A stretch of DNA of 64,000 bases. Source: Petrosia ficiformis. Taxonomy: Eukaryota > Porifera > Demospongiae > Haplosclerida > Petrosiidae. The stretch is taken from the NCBI GenBank assembly GCA_947044365.1, contig OX345636.1, forward strand, positions 2,031,501 to 2,095,500, read 5' to 3'. The position numbers and the translations under genes were made by a program. The notes beneath the pieces were generated by a model that saw only the letters and a program-made list of their open reading frames with translations, was not told the origin of the DNA and did no database searches. Shown one piece after another: positions 12,138 through 25,986 of the stretch; position 1 is the stretch's first letter, and each line of letters begins with the position of its first letter.

Positions 12138-12599
12138 CAGGAGTCCATGATAGGAAAAAAGTAAGAGGGAAGGAGTGTGAATCGCCCACGTTGTAACGAG
12201 ATTTTGTATCAGCGATGTCTCGCTAGCGGATATACTATTTTCAGAAAGTGTATGGCCAGCAGAATGACCGCACCTCCAAGATACAAGATCGATAAAACAC
12301 TTCGTTTCTCCTAAAATAGGAGTACTTCTTGTCGCCTCTCGTAAACGATCTCTAATTGCAGTGGTTGTGTTTGCTACTGTGATAGAAATAGAACGAATAG
12401 CAGCCAATCTAGGTGACCTTCGTGGAGTTGAAACAAAAGCCTTGTTTTCGTGGAGGTGTGGTCATTTCTGGCCCACGTGGCCAAGCATCTTTCTAAAAAT
12501 AGTATATCCGCTAGCGAGACATCGCTGATACAAAATCTCGTTACAACGTGGGCGATTCACACTCCTTCCCTCTTACGTTTTTTCTATCATGGACTCCTG
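12138..12599. mobile_element. Fold-back MITE, 462 bp, with 7-bp target duplication
   Basis: Termini are CAGGAGTCCATGATAG and its complement, and the inverted arms stay alignable for about 160 bp. The target duplication GTTATAG lies at 12131-12137 and 12600-12606. Copy II has the uninterrupted site (single GTTATAG near 19850), so this is a clean insertion made after the segmental duplication. The two frames found in it on opposite strands (12132-12407 minus, 12450-12659 plus) read the two arms and give nearly the same peptide, so they are not genes. Confidence 0.9.
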
Positions 12600-13237
12600 G
12601 TTATAGAGACAAATATATTAGTTACTTGTAAGTATGAAATCTACAATAATTATATCTAATGAGGAAAAGTACTAAACTGCACCTCAATTGTTAAGCTTAA
12701 GACTGGGCAATGATTTGGCATTGACTGCGACAAATAGTGTTTATATAATTATTACAATCTAGTACAAAATCAGTATATCAAATAAACATTAGATAGAATT
12801 ATACTCTTGATATTCATATGATGTAACTTATCACTTGCATAATCATTGAAACTGAAAGTTTGAACTATAACAACTGGATGCATGTTGATGATAATAATTA
12901 CTCTATAATCATAACTCAAAAATTACAACACAATAATTGTAGTTCATTATAATTGTTGTGGAGTATAATTATGGCCATTGTCATTGATATTAAAATGTAG
13001 ATAAATTGCCTTTGGGTATAGATCACAAAAGATGATGTTCATTTTCAATCTCAAAATTTCATGAAGTGCTATCAACCATTAACAATATGATATATGCAAG
13101 GATAATAATTATGGTAATTACAAAACCGATTTAACATTTCTTCAATATCAGTTATCACTTATCAGATGATAATTATTTAATTGTGATCCATCATTGACAT
13201 CTTGGAACTCTTTCGTTATGACAGTCCCTATGTTTAT

Positions 13238-13607
13238 TAGGGATGTGCGATACAACTAAATAATAGTATTGCATATTGCTGCCAAAAATATCACGATATG
13301 ATACAATATCGCAATATTTGAAATAATAATTGAAGTGCTTATAAAAATAATGTAAATAAATGCCCTGTTTGGTTGTATTTGTCAAGAAATTGTAAAAAAT
13401 CAATCCAAGTTATGCACCTTAGCTTGTTACAATTGCTTTCAGATACATTAGACAATTATTAGAATTAGAATTAGACAAATAGGAAAGACCATGTTTACTA
13501 AACTGCCCATACCAGTGTATCGATACACCTAAAAGCCACGATTTTATCATGATATTGAATGAAAATTTCGATATATATACATGTACAATACATATCACAT
13601 ATCACTA
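13238..13607. mobile_element. hAT-type MITE, 370 bp, 8-bp target duplication
   Basis: Begins TAGGGATGTGCGATAC and ends in ATATCACTA. The 8-bp duplication ATGTTTAT is at 13230-13237 and 13608-13615. The related blocks at about 15470 and 22575 have a single ATGTTTAT and no element. An 8-bp target duplication with TAGGGATG termini is typical of hAT elements. A sister copy occupies the same position in copy II. Confidence 0.9.
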
Positions 13608-16600
13608 ATGTTTATGTTATGTTATATCTCTATAAACAAATTATGATTTGGTTTAGGAGTTTAACTAGCTTAGATGCAGCTATATAGCTCTTTTGGGATT
13701 ATCATGGGTAAACCTCACACTACATACTCTAAAGTGATTTTGTATATGAATCAAAGATGCTCACACTATAACTATCCACCATAAATATTACTATAATTAT
13801 TATAGCAAGCCTACAGAAAATTCCCCTGCAGATAATCTATTGTAACAGCCTAGGAAACTGTTTATAGCTTGACCAATGACTTGTGAACTCCATAAGTGTG
13901 ATATAATAAATTATATATAATGTATATGATATGTATACAATAAGTTGTATTTTAATTGATGCAACCTGGTTCAAACCAAGTACAATTGATATTATATGTA
14001 ATATTTTATCAAAATCAATGAATCAACTCAACAAGAGAATATTATAAAAAACTGAAATCAACAGAAGCTCTAGCCCTTCTGAGCATGCTCATAACTTATA
14101 ACACCTACACACAATAATTAACATCATGATTACAATAATCACATAATTTATAAAAGGCAAGGTTTTACAGTCAGTAGGTACTTCTACTTACAAAATGTAC
14201 CAACCAAAATAATGATTATGTAATACACAAGAATTTAAATAATTAAGGGGAAACTTGAGGCACTTTGCTTCTGAGCCCTTCATATAGTTTTTCCACTACC
14301 TAAACAATAATGATTTAAACTAAACTGACTACTGCAAACTATGTTGGCATGATAAGTTTAGCAACATGTAATTATCTTGTAATACAAAACCTTATAGCAA
14401 TTAGTTTGCACTCCAAAATTAGCATATTATTTCAATTATAGATGATGATTTCATAGTGTATTCTCTCTTGGAATTTCAATAGTACAAAAATTGAATTTCA
14501 AGCTAATTCCACATGTGATTTACTACTAAGCACCCACAGAAAATTCCCCACTAAAATAAGCAAACATTTAGAGACCACAGAAATTTACCCCACTAAAATA
14601 GAAAAACAGTTAGGTGTAAGCCAGCTCACAGAACATTCTTCCCAGTTAGACTCCCCTCCTGACCTCTGACTACTCCTATGCTAGCATGGAATCAATGGTT
14701 ACTGAATGTTAGTTTCAATAAACAAGTGACTAATTAGTAAATATGTAGCTAGTTGGATATTTTGATGGATTGATTGTAATAAATATAAATCTAAATTGTT
14801 ACTGTGTATTGTCCTTGTATATTCTCATCTTTGCATAATGTTTTATGAATCCTCTACATGTAATATAAAATAATATTGCAATAATTATATCTAAAGAGGA
14901 AAGGTACTATAATGCACCACAATTGTTAAGCTTAAGACTGGACAATGATTTGGCATTGACTACAACAAATAGTGTTTATATAATTATTACAATCTAGTAC
15001 AAAATCAGTATATCAAATAAACATTAGATAGAATTATACTATTGATATTCATATGATGTAACTTATCACTTGCATAATCATTGAAACTGAAAGTTTGAAC
15101 TATAACAACTGGATGCATGTTGATGATAATAATTACTCTATAAGCATAATGATTACAACACAATAATTGTAGTTCATTATAATTGTTGTTGAGTATAATT
15201 ATGGACATTGTCATTGATATTAAAATGTAGATAGATTGCCTTTGGGTATAGATCACAAAAGATGATGTTCATTTTCAATCTCAAAATTTCATGAAGTGCT
15301 ATCAACTATAAATAACCATTAACAATATGATATATGCAAGGATAATAACTATGGTACCTACAAAAATGATTTAATATTTCTTCAATATCAGTTATCACTT
15401 ATCAGATGATAATTATTTAATTGAGATCCATCATTGAAACCTTTTTGGAAATCTTCATTATGATAGTCTCTATGTTTATGTTATGGTATATCTCTATAAA
15501 CAAATTATAATTTGGTTTAGGACTTTAACTAGCATAGATCCACCTATATAGCTCTTTTGGGATTATCATGGGTAAACATCACACTACATACTTGAAAGTG
15601 ATTTTCTCAAAGTTGCCATAGAAACCCATAGAAAACTTCCCCTGCTGATAATCAATTAGAACAGTGTGGAAAGCTGTTTGTGTAGCTTAATTGACCTACG
15701 CATGTCATGTGAACTCTATAAGTGTGTTATAAGGCATATATAAGTGTGTATACTATATACAAGTAATTGGTACAACCTACAGGTAAACATGGAACATAAC
15801 TCATTTCGTTTCTATAGGTTATTAGTGGCAAAGAACTTTTTCAAACCAAGTACAATTGATGTAATAATAGTAATTTATAAAAGGTAAGGTTGTACAATCA
15901 GTAAGTACTTCTATTTAGAAAATGTATAATATATTACCAACCAAAATAGTAGGATTGATATGGAACATCAGGACAACATTTAAGCAAATGTTTATCAGTC
16001 AAACCACCTAAGGACCACAAATGTTTCTGATTACACACAATCTGACATGTAATGCAAAGAAAGATTAACACATTCAATTATCATGTATATATAAATAGAA
16101 AGGCAAAGTGTATAATTATAATAATTATGTATATACTACACTTTTAGTAAATAATGCATATAAATAAAATTATTCTAATAGAGTTGTATAATACTTTAAG
16201 TAACACGCATGTATTGGCCACCCACATTCAGCAACAAATGAAACGTCTTATCATTATAACCAATAAAGTAGTTAATTTTTAGAGTCGCTGGACAGGATAC
16301 CTGACATAGTTATTTGTAATTATTGAAACTGAATTTTGAACTAATTACTCCATAAGCAGAACTCCATAATTATAACTCAATAATTGTTGAGTGCAATTAT
16401 GTTTTAAAACAAGGACGTTACCATTAGTATTAAAATGTGAACAGCTTTCCTTGAAGTATAGTTTAATTTACATGATTATCTATTTAATTGTGATTGTAAA
16501 TTCAATTAACGTGAGGGCAGCATGCAATAACTATAATGTGTGGGCATCACGAAAGACCAGGATTGTCCAGTTAAGCCTGGTAAGTAGCTACAGTACTGAG

Positions 16601-17667
16601 CAGGTACAAATTATAAGTTATTGTTTAGCCGTTTTTCCATTGTGCAAATTTTATTTTTATCAAACACATAACACTGTTTTAAGGATAATATAGTTATTTA
16701 CCACTACATGTATATGGAAGACATCTATCAGCCCACAGGAAGTTTCCCCACATAATCAGATATAACAATGTGGGAAGCTGTTTGTATAAACTGCCTCTTA
16801 CTATGGACTGCATAATTATAGAAGAGTGCTATAAATAAATGTTAACAATATACACTTTTATGGTATGCATGCCATATATGGGTTTATAAGATGAAATGAA
16901 ACTATAGTCCATTCACGTTCAGGAGTCGCGAACGTTGCAGTTATAACTTATTAAACTTTATTGTTTTGTTATACAACAAAGACCATTCTACTCATCATAA
17001 CTTGCCAAATCCGATATGATCAGAAATCATAACCTATACAAATTGTACCGATAGAACCTATATGCACAGAAGTACCAATGACCCTTCATAGTAGACAAAT
17101 TGAATTTCTTTAAACATGAGCTTTTAGTTGTGACCAACATAACTTTCCTTTGCATTCCTTATACATATATCTTATATGGAGATGTAAAAAAAAACTTCCA
17201 TCCAGCTTTTTCTTCATCAGTAGGACACAGTTGTCAATGCATTCTGAGAAGCCAGTGGCTTCAGCTGTCTTTTTACATAACATCAGTGGAGTAGAGTTCT
17301 GTTTCCTACATTGCTGATCAAAGTGGTCATGTGCACTGATAACCCATTCTGAGTTTCAGCCCTTCAATTAATGTGTTAGTATAGCACTAATTTGATTGCA
17401 CAACATTAAATGACATAATTAACTCTCATTATAAATTATTATTATGTAATAAACAAATTTACCTAGCAATTTCCTATGAAAAGTGTGATTGAACTAATTA
17501 CATGTACTATACTTGACTACTGATGTGTTATTTCAAATTTTATTTTATTGATTATAGATAATGAACTTCATAGTATAATATTATTATTTTCCTGATGAAT
17601 TTCAATAACATTAAAATTAGATTTGTAGTCAATTAGAGGTGTTATCTTACAACTAAGGGCACCCACA

Positions 17668-17718
17668 GAATGTTCTCCCACTTGAATAAACGTCTCGTTT
17701 ATTCAAGTGGGAGAACAT
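17668..17718. repeat. Perfect short palindrome, 24-bp arms
   Basis: AATGTTCTCCCACTTGAATA continues to a 3-base loop and is followed by its complement. The parallel site in copy I (8141-8342) has direct 101-bp repeats of the same motif instead, so the palindrome is a local rearrangement. Confidence 0.85.
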
Positions 17719-20487
17719 TTACTTAATAGTGTGATTTGAAGGTAATTAGTCATGGTATTTTACTACTAATGGCAGCCACAAGAAGTTCCCCCACTTGAAT
17801 AAACAAGACTAAGATTTACTTAATAGTGTGGGAAGCTGTGCATGGCATAGCTTCTTTGACTTTTCTTTGAACTCTAAAGATGTGTAATACAAACAATGCA
17901 TCAATACATCTCAGTAATCCCTAGATTGATGCTATGTAAGGCTGTGTTTACATAATCATGCAAACATTGCATCTGTTGAGTTGTGATAAAATTCTGAAAA
18001 CTGATTGGTCAAATGCAACACATAAAATCAGATCCTATCATCATTATATTAGTTCTGACAATGTTGAAGGGGCTTATCATGTTTACAATACAACACATTG
18101 ATATAATGCAAGGAAAAGCAAGGCTTTATGTCGATATGTGAACCAGCCATATACTCACATCCTTGCATTATGTTTTTGTAAATCATCTGTAAACATTTTT
18201 TTGGGATTTTCTTGTGTAATATCCTTGTTACACTGTTGGGCTTATGGATTGAAATCTAATTTTTAAAATACAATTGAAAATTGGCAGTCTTCATGTAAAA
18301 TACCATTCTAGAGCTAATTTAATGCTGTACTGAACAAAAACAACAAATCATTTTTGAAATTTTAATTAATAAGCCTTGTTTTTCTAGAGCTGATGACATA
18401 TGTATCAGGGGTGAAACAAAGCAAGTACTAGTTTCACTTCATCTAGTATATAAAATACATATGACAATAAAGCAGAGTAACAAAACAGTGATAAAGTATA
18501 CTAGTATAGTATTATTGATATACCCTGTGTTGTCATTCCCATTCTGACACCAGCTAGTGAAAGCAGCACATGCATGTTACTTATTCTTAAAATAATTGTT
18601 ACAGCAGCATGTGCACATATCTTTACTGATTATCTCTTCTATCAAAATTACTAAGGGATATTCCATTTCTTTAATATGGCATGTACTTGTCAATACAGAA
18701 ATATTGACAGTGATGTAGCAACAAAAGCAATAACTATTATTTTACAAAAATTATATCCTAAAATAGCTCTATACCAAATGGGTCCATTTAGATGATATAC
18801 TAATCTAGTAATAACACTTATCAATAATCCACAGATTATATGTATAACTATATACCTAACATACTTCTAATACCATGCAAGTTGTCATCATATAGAGAAA
18901 GCAAGTAAGCTAGATATCCAGGAATATCAATGGATAGTCCACCTAGAAATATAATAGTATACTCCATGATTAATAGTTATAATGTTATATAATATGAATA
19001 TAAGTATTAGGAAATCTTGAACTTTTATGTATCCTAGCTACCAATTGTTTCTTGGTGTCAGCCCTTCATTTAATGTGTAACTGAGTTTAGCACTTATTTG
19101 ATTGTGCAACTTTAAATTAAATGACATAATTAACCCACAATTTCCTAACAATTTCCTAATTGTTACTTGGCTACTGATGTGTTATTTCAAATTTTATTTA
19201 TAAGTCTCCCTGTAAAATTCTATAACCCCAGAATTAGAATTGTAGCTAATTAGACGTGTGATTTTACTACTAGTGGCACCCACAGAAAGTTCCCCCTCTT
19301 GAATAAAGGTGAAAAACATTTACTATAATTGTGTGGGAAGCTGTTTGTGGCATAGCATCTGTGGGTCTTGATTGAAATCTGCTGACCTTAGTTATTTTCA
19401 TTTATTGTAAAGTTTGTTGTACTATATACAATATTACTGTATAAAGCAGGTTTCACATAATGATGCAAACCCTTGCATTGTGTCCATGTAGGTGTAATAA
19501 ATTCTTTAAAATGATTGGTCAAACACAACACAGCTGTCACAAAGATAGAATCAGATCCTATCCTCACATTACTGAGCTTCTGATAACATTAAAGGAAGCA
19601 TATCATGTTTACAATACAACACATTGCCATGGCAAAAAGAAACACAAGGCCTTCATGATTACACATACTCATATACTTACAATATTCTTTTTGTGAATCA
19701 TCTGCAAGAATAATTATTGTTCATGAATTTTTTTGAGTCATATCCTTGTTAGACAGTTGGGCTACATTGGGCATGTATATAATTGTACATAATTATAAAA
19801 CATATTATATTATTATAATAATTACACATAATTATAAGTTATAGAGACAAATATTTTAGTTACTTGTAAGTATATATAAAAACTACAATAATTATATCTA
19901 AAGTGTGAAAGTACTATAATGCACCTCAATTGTTAAGCTTAAGACTGGACAATGATTTGGCATTGACTGCAACAAATAGTGTTTATATAATTATTACAAT
20001 CTAGTACAAAATCAGTATGTCAAATAAACATTAGATAGAATTATACTATTGATATTCATATGATGTAACTTATCACTTGCATAATCATTGAAACTGAAAG
20101 TTTGAACTATAACAACTAGATCCATGTTGATGATAATAATTACTCTATAAGCATAATGATTACAACACAATAATTGTAGCTCATTATAATTGTTGTTGAG
20201 TATAATTATGGCCATTGTCATTGATATTAAAATGTAGATAAATTGCCTTTGGGTATAGATCACAAAAAATGATGTTCATTTTCAATCTCAAAATTTCATG
20301 AAGTGCTATCAACTATAAATAACCATTAACAATATGGTATATGCAAGGATAATAATTATGGTAATTACAAAACTGATTTAATATTTCTTCAATATCAGTT
20401 ATCACTTATCAGATGATAATTATTTAATTGTGATCCATCATTGACATCTTCTTGGAACTCTTTCGTTATGCCAGTCCCTATGTTTAT

Positions 20488-20816
20488 TAGGGATGTGCGA
20501 TACAACTAAATACTAGTATTGTGTATTCCTGCCAAAAATATCACGATATGATACAGTATCACGATATTTGAAATAATAATTGAAATGCTTATAAAATGTA
20601 AATAAATGCCCTGTTTGGTTGTATTTGTCAAGAAATGGTAATCAAAGTTATGCACCCTAGCTTGTTACAATTGCTTTCAGGTACAAAATTAGACAAATGG
20701 GAAAGACCATGTTTACTAAACTGCCCATACCAGTGTATCGATACACCTAAAAGCCAATATTTTATCATGATATTGAATGAAAATTTCGATATATTGATAC
20801 ATATCACACATCACTA
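20488..20816. mobile_element. hAT-type MITE, 329 bp (sister of 13238-13607)
   Basis: Same TAGGGATGTGCGATAC start and a CACATCACTA end, flanked by ATGTTTAT at 20480-20487 and 20817-20824. It sits at the same site as the copy I element, so the insertion predates the tandem duplication. It is about 40 bp shorter through internal deletions. Confidence 0.9.
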
Positions 20817-23050
20817 ATGTTTATGTTATGTTATATCTCTATAAACAAATTATGATTTGGTTTAGGAGTTTAACTAGCTTAGATGCAGCTATATAGCTCT
20901 TTTGGGATTATCATGGGTAAACCTCACACTACATACTCTAAAGTGATTTTGTATCTGAATCAAAGATGCTCACACTATAACTATCCACCATAAATATTAC
21001 TATAATTATTATAGCAAGCCTACAGAAAATTCCCCCTGCAGATAATCTATTGTAACAGTCTGGGAAACTGTTTATATAGCTTGACCTATGACTTGTGAAC
21101 TCCATAAGTGTGATATAATAAATTATATATAATGTATATGATATGTATACAATAAGTTGTATTTTAATTCATGCAACCTGGTTCAAACCAAGTGCAATTG
21201 ATATTATATGTAATATTTTATCAAAATCAACGAATCAACTCAACAAGAGAATATTATAGAAAACTGAAATCAACAGAAGCTCTAGCCCTTCTGAGCATGC
21301 TCATAACTTAAAACACCTACACACAATAATTAACATCATGATTACATAATTATAATAATTTATAAAGGGCAAGGTTTTACAGTCAGTAGGTACTTCTTCT
21401 TACAAAATGTACCGACCAAAATAATGATTATGTAATACACAAGAACTTAAATAATTAATTAAGGGTAACTTAAGCCCACTTTGCTTCTGAGCCCTTCATA
21501 TAGTTTTTCCACTATCTAAAACAATAATGATTTAAACTAAACTGACTACTGTAAACTATATTGGCATGATAAGTTTAGCAACATGTAATTATCTTTCAAT
21601 AGCATAAGAATTGAATTTCAAGCTAATTCCACATGTGATTTACTACTAAGCACCCACAGGAAATTCCCCACTAAAATAAGCAAACACTTAGAGACCACAG
21701 AAATTTACCCCACTAAAATAGAAAAACAGTTAGGTGTAAGCCAGTTCACAGAACATTCTTCCCAGTTAGACACCCCTCCTGACCTCTGACTACTCCTATG
21801 GACTCAGTGGTTACTGAATTTTGGTTTCAATAAACAAGTGACTAATTAGTAATTATGTAGCTAGTCAGATGTTTTGATGGATTGATCGAATAATTATCAA
21901 TCTAAATTGTTACTGTGTATTGTCCTTGTATATTCTCATCCTTGCATAATGTTTTATGAATCATCTACATGTCTATTCACAATGCAATCTATAATAATAA
22001 TTATATCTAAAGAGGAAAAGTACAATAATGCACCACAATTGTTATGCTTAACACCAGATAATGATTTTGCATTGACTACAACAAATAGTGTTTATATATT
22101 ATTACAATTTAGTACAAAATCATCCAATAAACATTAGATAGAATTATACTATTGATATTCATATGATGTAACTTATCACTTGCATAATCATTGAAACTGA
22201 AAGTTTGAACTATAACAACTGGATGCATGTTGATGATAATAATTACTCTATAAGCATAATAATTGTAGTTCATTATAATTGTTGTTGAGTATAATTATGG
22301 ACATTGTCATTGATATTAAAATGTAGATAAATTGCCTTTGGGTATAGATCACAAAAAATGATGTTCATTTTCAATCTCAAAATTTCATGAAGTGCTATCA
22401 ACTATAAATAACCATTAACAATATGATATATGCAAGGATAATAATTATTATGTAATTACAATACTGATTTAATATTTCTATAACATTTTCAATACAACTT
22501 ATCGCTTATCACTTATCAGATGATGATTATTTAATTGTGAACCTTTTTGGAACTCTACCATTATGACAGTCTCTATGTTTATGTTATGCCATATCTCTAT
22601 AAACAATTTATAATTTGGTTTAGGACTTTAACTAGCATAGATGCACCTATATAGATCTTTTGGGATTATATGGGTAAAACCTCACACTACATACTCTAAA
22701 GTGATTTTGTCAAAGTTGCTTACTCTATAAACATGTATTATATCAACCCACAGAAATTTTCCCCTGCTGATAATCAATTATAACACTGTGGGAAGCTGTT
22801 TGTATAGCTTAATTTACCTATATATGACATGTGAATGTGTTATAAGACATATATAAGTGTGTATACTATATACAAGTAATTGGTGCAGCCTACAGGTAAA
22901 CATGGAACATAACTGATATGTTTCTATAAGTGACTAGTGGCAAAGAACTTTTTCAAACAAGTACAATTGATTTAATAATAGTAATTTATAAAAGGTAAGG
23001 TTGTACAATCAGTAAGTATTTACAAAATGTATAATAATTATAGTACCAAC

Positions 23051-23655
23051 CAAAATAATTATTCTGTAAGACACAAGAACTTCTCTAATGCACAACTGAG
23101 CCCATATTGATGATATATTAATGTAGTAATAATAATAATTATTATAACTCATCAACGCACAAGAGTATTGTATATTTTAAGAATGTGACTGTGGAGGAGA
23201 AATCATGCAGTCACTTAGTTAAAATTTAGATCAAACACTTGCTATGATATAATGTTTACTGTTGTAATACAATACAACTAAATTATGTTTCTAGTAATCG
23301 CTGATCTTCCTGAATACCACCCACCTTTTGTACCTTAGTTGTTTCCTCTATAACAGTGGCAAAATGTTAAATATAATCGATTGTTTTGTTTCGGAATAAA
23401 GTGACAGCAAATATTATATATTATAATTATATTATAAAGTACATTGCATAATAATTAATCTCACAGTAATTTAGATACAATGGATATTATTTGTTAATAT
23501 AAGGTGTACATAGTAATTATTCTGAAAGTAAGCAACATCAGTTTTGCTCTTTCACAGGTGTTAGAACAGGTATGACTACAATACACCACAGGTTATATTT
23601 ATATAACACTATGCTGTATTGGTGTTTTTGTTAATATTCTTTATTATGACATGTA

Positions 23656-23702
<47 letters not shown>

Positions 23703-25980
23703 TAGCCCTGAAACTATATAGTACTTGTAATTATTGCCTAGTAGAAGCAACAAACCAGCATTGAGGAAACTATAATTGCACTGAAACTCCTGTAACCAAC
23801 TGAAGGTTAAAATAACCTTTAATTTTTACAGTGTATACCACCTAGAGTAACTTTAGCCCATTTTGCTTCTGAGCCCTTCATATAGTTTACCACCAACTAA
23901 ACAATAATGATTTAAACTATACTGACTACTGTAAACCATATTGGCATGATAAGTTATAGTGTATTCTCTCTTTGGAATTTCAATAGCACAAGAATTGAAT
24001 TTCAAGCTAATTCCACATGTGATTTACTACTAAGCACCCACAGAAAATTCCCCACTAAAATAGGCAAACATTTATAGACCACAGAAATTTACCCCACTAA
24101 AGTAGAAAAACATGCAATTAGGTGTAAGCCAGCTCACCGAACATTCTTCAGATAGAACAAACAATTACATTGTTTAGCTCTCAGACTCTACTCCTGACCT
24201 CTGACTACTCCTATGCTAGCATGGATTCAGTGGTTACTGAATTTTAGTTTCAATAAACAAGTGACTAATTAGTAAATATGTTGCTAGTAGGATGTTTTGA
24301 TGTTTTGATTGTAATAATTATAAATCTCTGTTGTACTAAATTGTTACTGTGTATTGTCCTTGTATATTCTCATCCTTGTATAATATTTTATGAATCATCT
24401 ACATGTCTATTCACAATGTAGTCTACAATAATAATTATATCTAAAGAGGAAAAGTACTATAATGCACCACAATTGTTATGCTTAAAATAGGACAACGATT
24501 TGGCATTGACTGCAACAAATAGTTTTTATGTAATTATTACAAATAGTACAAACATTTTATATCCAAACAAACATTAGATAGAATTATACTCTTGATATTC
24601 ATATGATGCAACTTATCACTTGCATAATCATTGAAACTGAAAGTTTGAACTGGATGCATGTTGATTACTCTATAAGTAACTCAATAATTATAACTCAACA
24701 ATTACAACACATTGTAGACTGGGAAACTGTTTATATAGCTTGACCTATGACATGTGAACTCCATAAGTGTGTTATAATAAATTATATAAAAATAATATAT
24801 GATATTTTAATTGATGCGACCTGGTAAACATGCTCATCTTGTTTCTATAGGTTATTACTAGCAAAGAACTGTTTCAAACCAAGTACAATATGTAATATTT
24901 TATCGAAATCAATGAATCAACTCAACAAGAGAATATTATAGAAAACAGAAATCAACACTAGCAGTCATTACAATTGTTACAACATCTACTGCAAGGTTTT
25001 ACAGTCAGTAGGTACTTCTATTTAATTATTTACAAAATGTACCAACCAAAATAATTATTATGTAATACACAAGAACTTAAATAATTAAAGGGTAACTTGA
25101 GCCCACATTGGTTCTGAGCCCTTCATATAGTTTTTCCACCACCTAAAACAATAATATTTTGAACTATATTGACTACTGTATACTATATTGGCATGATAAG
25201 TTTAGCAACATGTAATTATCTTGTAATATAAAACCTTATAGCAATTAGTTTGGCACTCTAAAGTTAGCATATTATTTCAATTATAGATGATGATTTCATA
25301 GTGTATTCTCTCTTGGAATTTCAATGGCACAAGAATTGAATTTCAAGCTAATTCACTTGTGATATACTACTCAACACCCACAGTAAATTCCTCACTAAAA
25401 TAGGCAAATATTTAGAGACCACAGAAATTTACCCCACTAAAATAGAAAAACAGTTAGGTGTAAGCCAGTTCACAAAACATTCTTCCCCGTTAAACTCCCC
25501 TCCGGACCTCTGACTACTCCTATGCTAGTATTGATTCAGTGGTTACTGAATTTTATTCAATAAACAAGTGACTAATTAGTAAATATGTAGCTAGTAGGAC
25601 ATTTTGATGGTAAAAATTATAAATCTCTGTTGTACTAAATTGTTACTATGTATTGTCCTTGTATATTCTCATCCTTGCATAATGTTTTATGATTCATCTA
25701 CATGTCTATTGACAACGTAATCTAAAATAATACTGCAATAATTATGTCTAAAGAGGAAAAGTACTATAATGCACCACAATTGTTATGCTTAAAATTGGAA
25801 AATGATATGGCATTGGCTGCAACAAATAGTGTTTATATAATTATTACAATTTAGTACAAAATCATCCAATAAACATTAGATAGAATTATTATACTCTTGA
25901 TATTCATATGATGTAACTTATCACTTGCATAATCATTGAAACTGAAAGTGGATCCATGTTGATGATAATAATTACTCTAT
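23051..25980. repeat. Further partial copies of the segmental repeat
   Basis: No gene. After a (TA)n tract at about 23655-23702, two tandem partial copies of the 13.9-15.0 kb block follow, at about 23.83-24.72 kb and 24.72-25.98 kb. They share the CTGAGCCCTTCATATAG landmark (14270, 21488, 23870, 25115) and the AATTATATCTAAAGAGGAAA landmark (14885, 22000, 24430, 25735 in variants). Confidence 0.65.
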
Positions 25981-25986
25981 ATATAT

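Larger units (their letters stand above)
6417..15944. repeat. Tandem segmental duplication, copy I (about 9.5 kb)
   Basis: Collinear with 15945-23050. Anchors: 6417 and 15942 (CAAAATAGTAGGATTGATAT), 7198 and 16731, 8243 and 17771, 10296 and 18598, 11400 and 19044, 12670 and 19920, 14040 and 21240, 15629 and 22746. The offset falls from about 9.5 kb to 7.1 kb in steps that coincide with insertions in copy I: about 9018-9680, 9828-10291, about 10575-11212 and 12138-12599. The junction lies in a short shared CAAAATA. No supported gene lies within the copy. Confidence 0.75.
15945..23050. repeat. Tandem segmental duplication, copy II (about 7.1 kb)
   Basis: Collinear with 6417-15944; see that entry for anchors. 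It lacks four insertions present in copy I and has its own small differences, including a 24-bp-arm palindrome at 17668-17718 and a different stretch at about 17080-17350. That stretch has an inverted relative at 39.54-39.84 kb. No supported gene. Confidence 0.75.

Noticed and set aside
12132..12659. Two similar ORFs on opposite strands sharing SLIQNLVTTWAIHTPSLL
   Set aside because: They are the two inverted arms of one MITE; similarity is due to the terminal repeats.
15005..15256. 83-codon minus-strand frame, nearly repeated at 20012-20263
   Set aside because: Conservation comes from segmental duplication. The third copy (22.1-22.35 kb) and the 12.8 kb copy break it with indels, and the composition is low-complexity.
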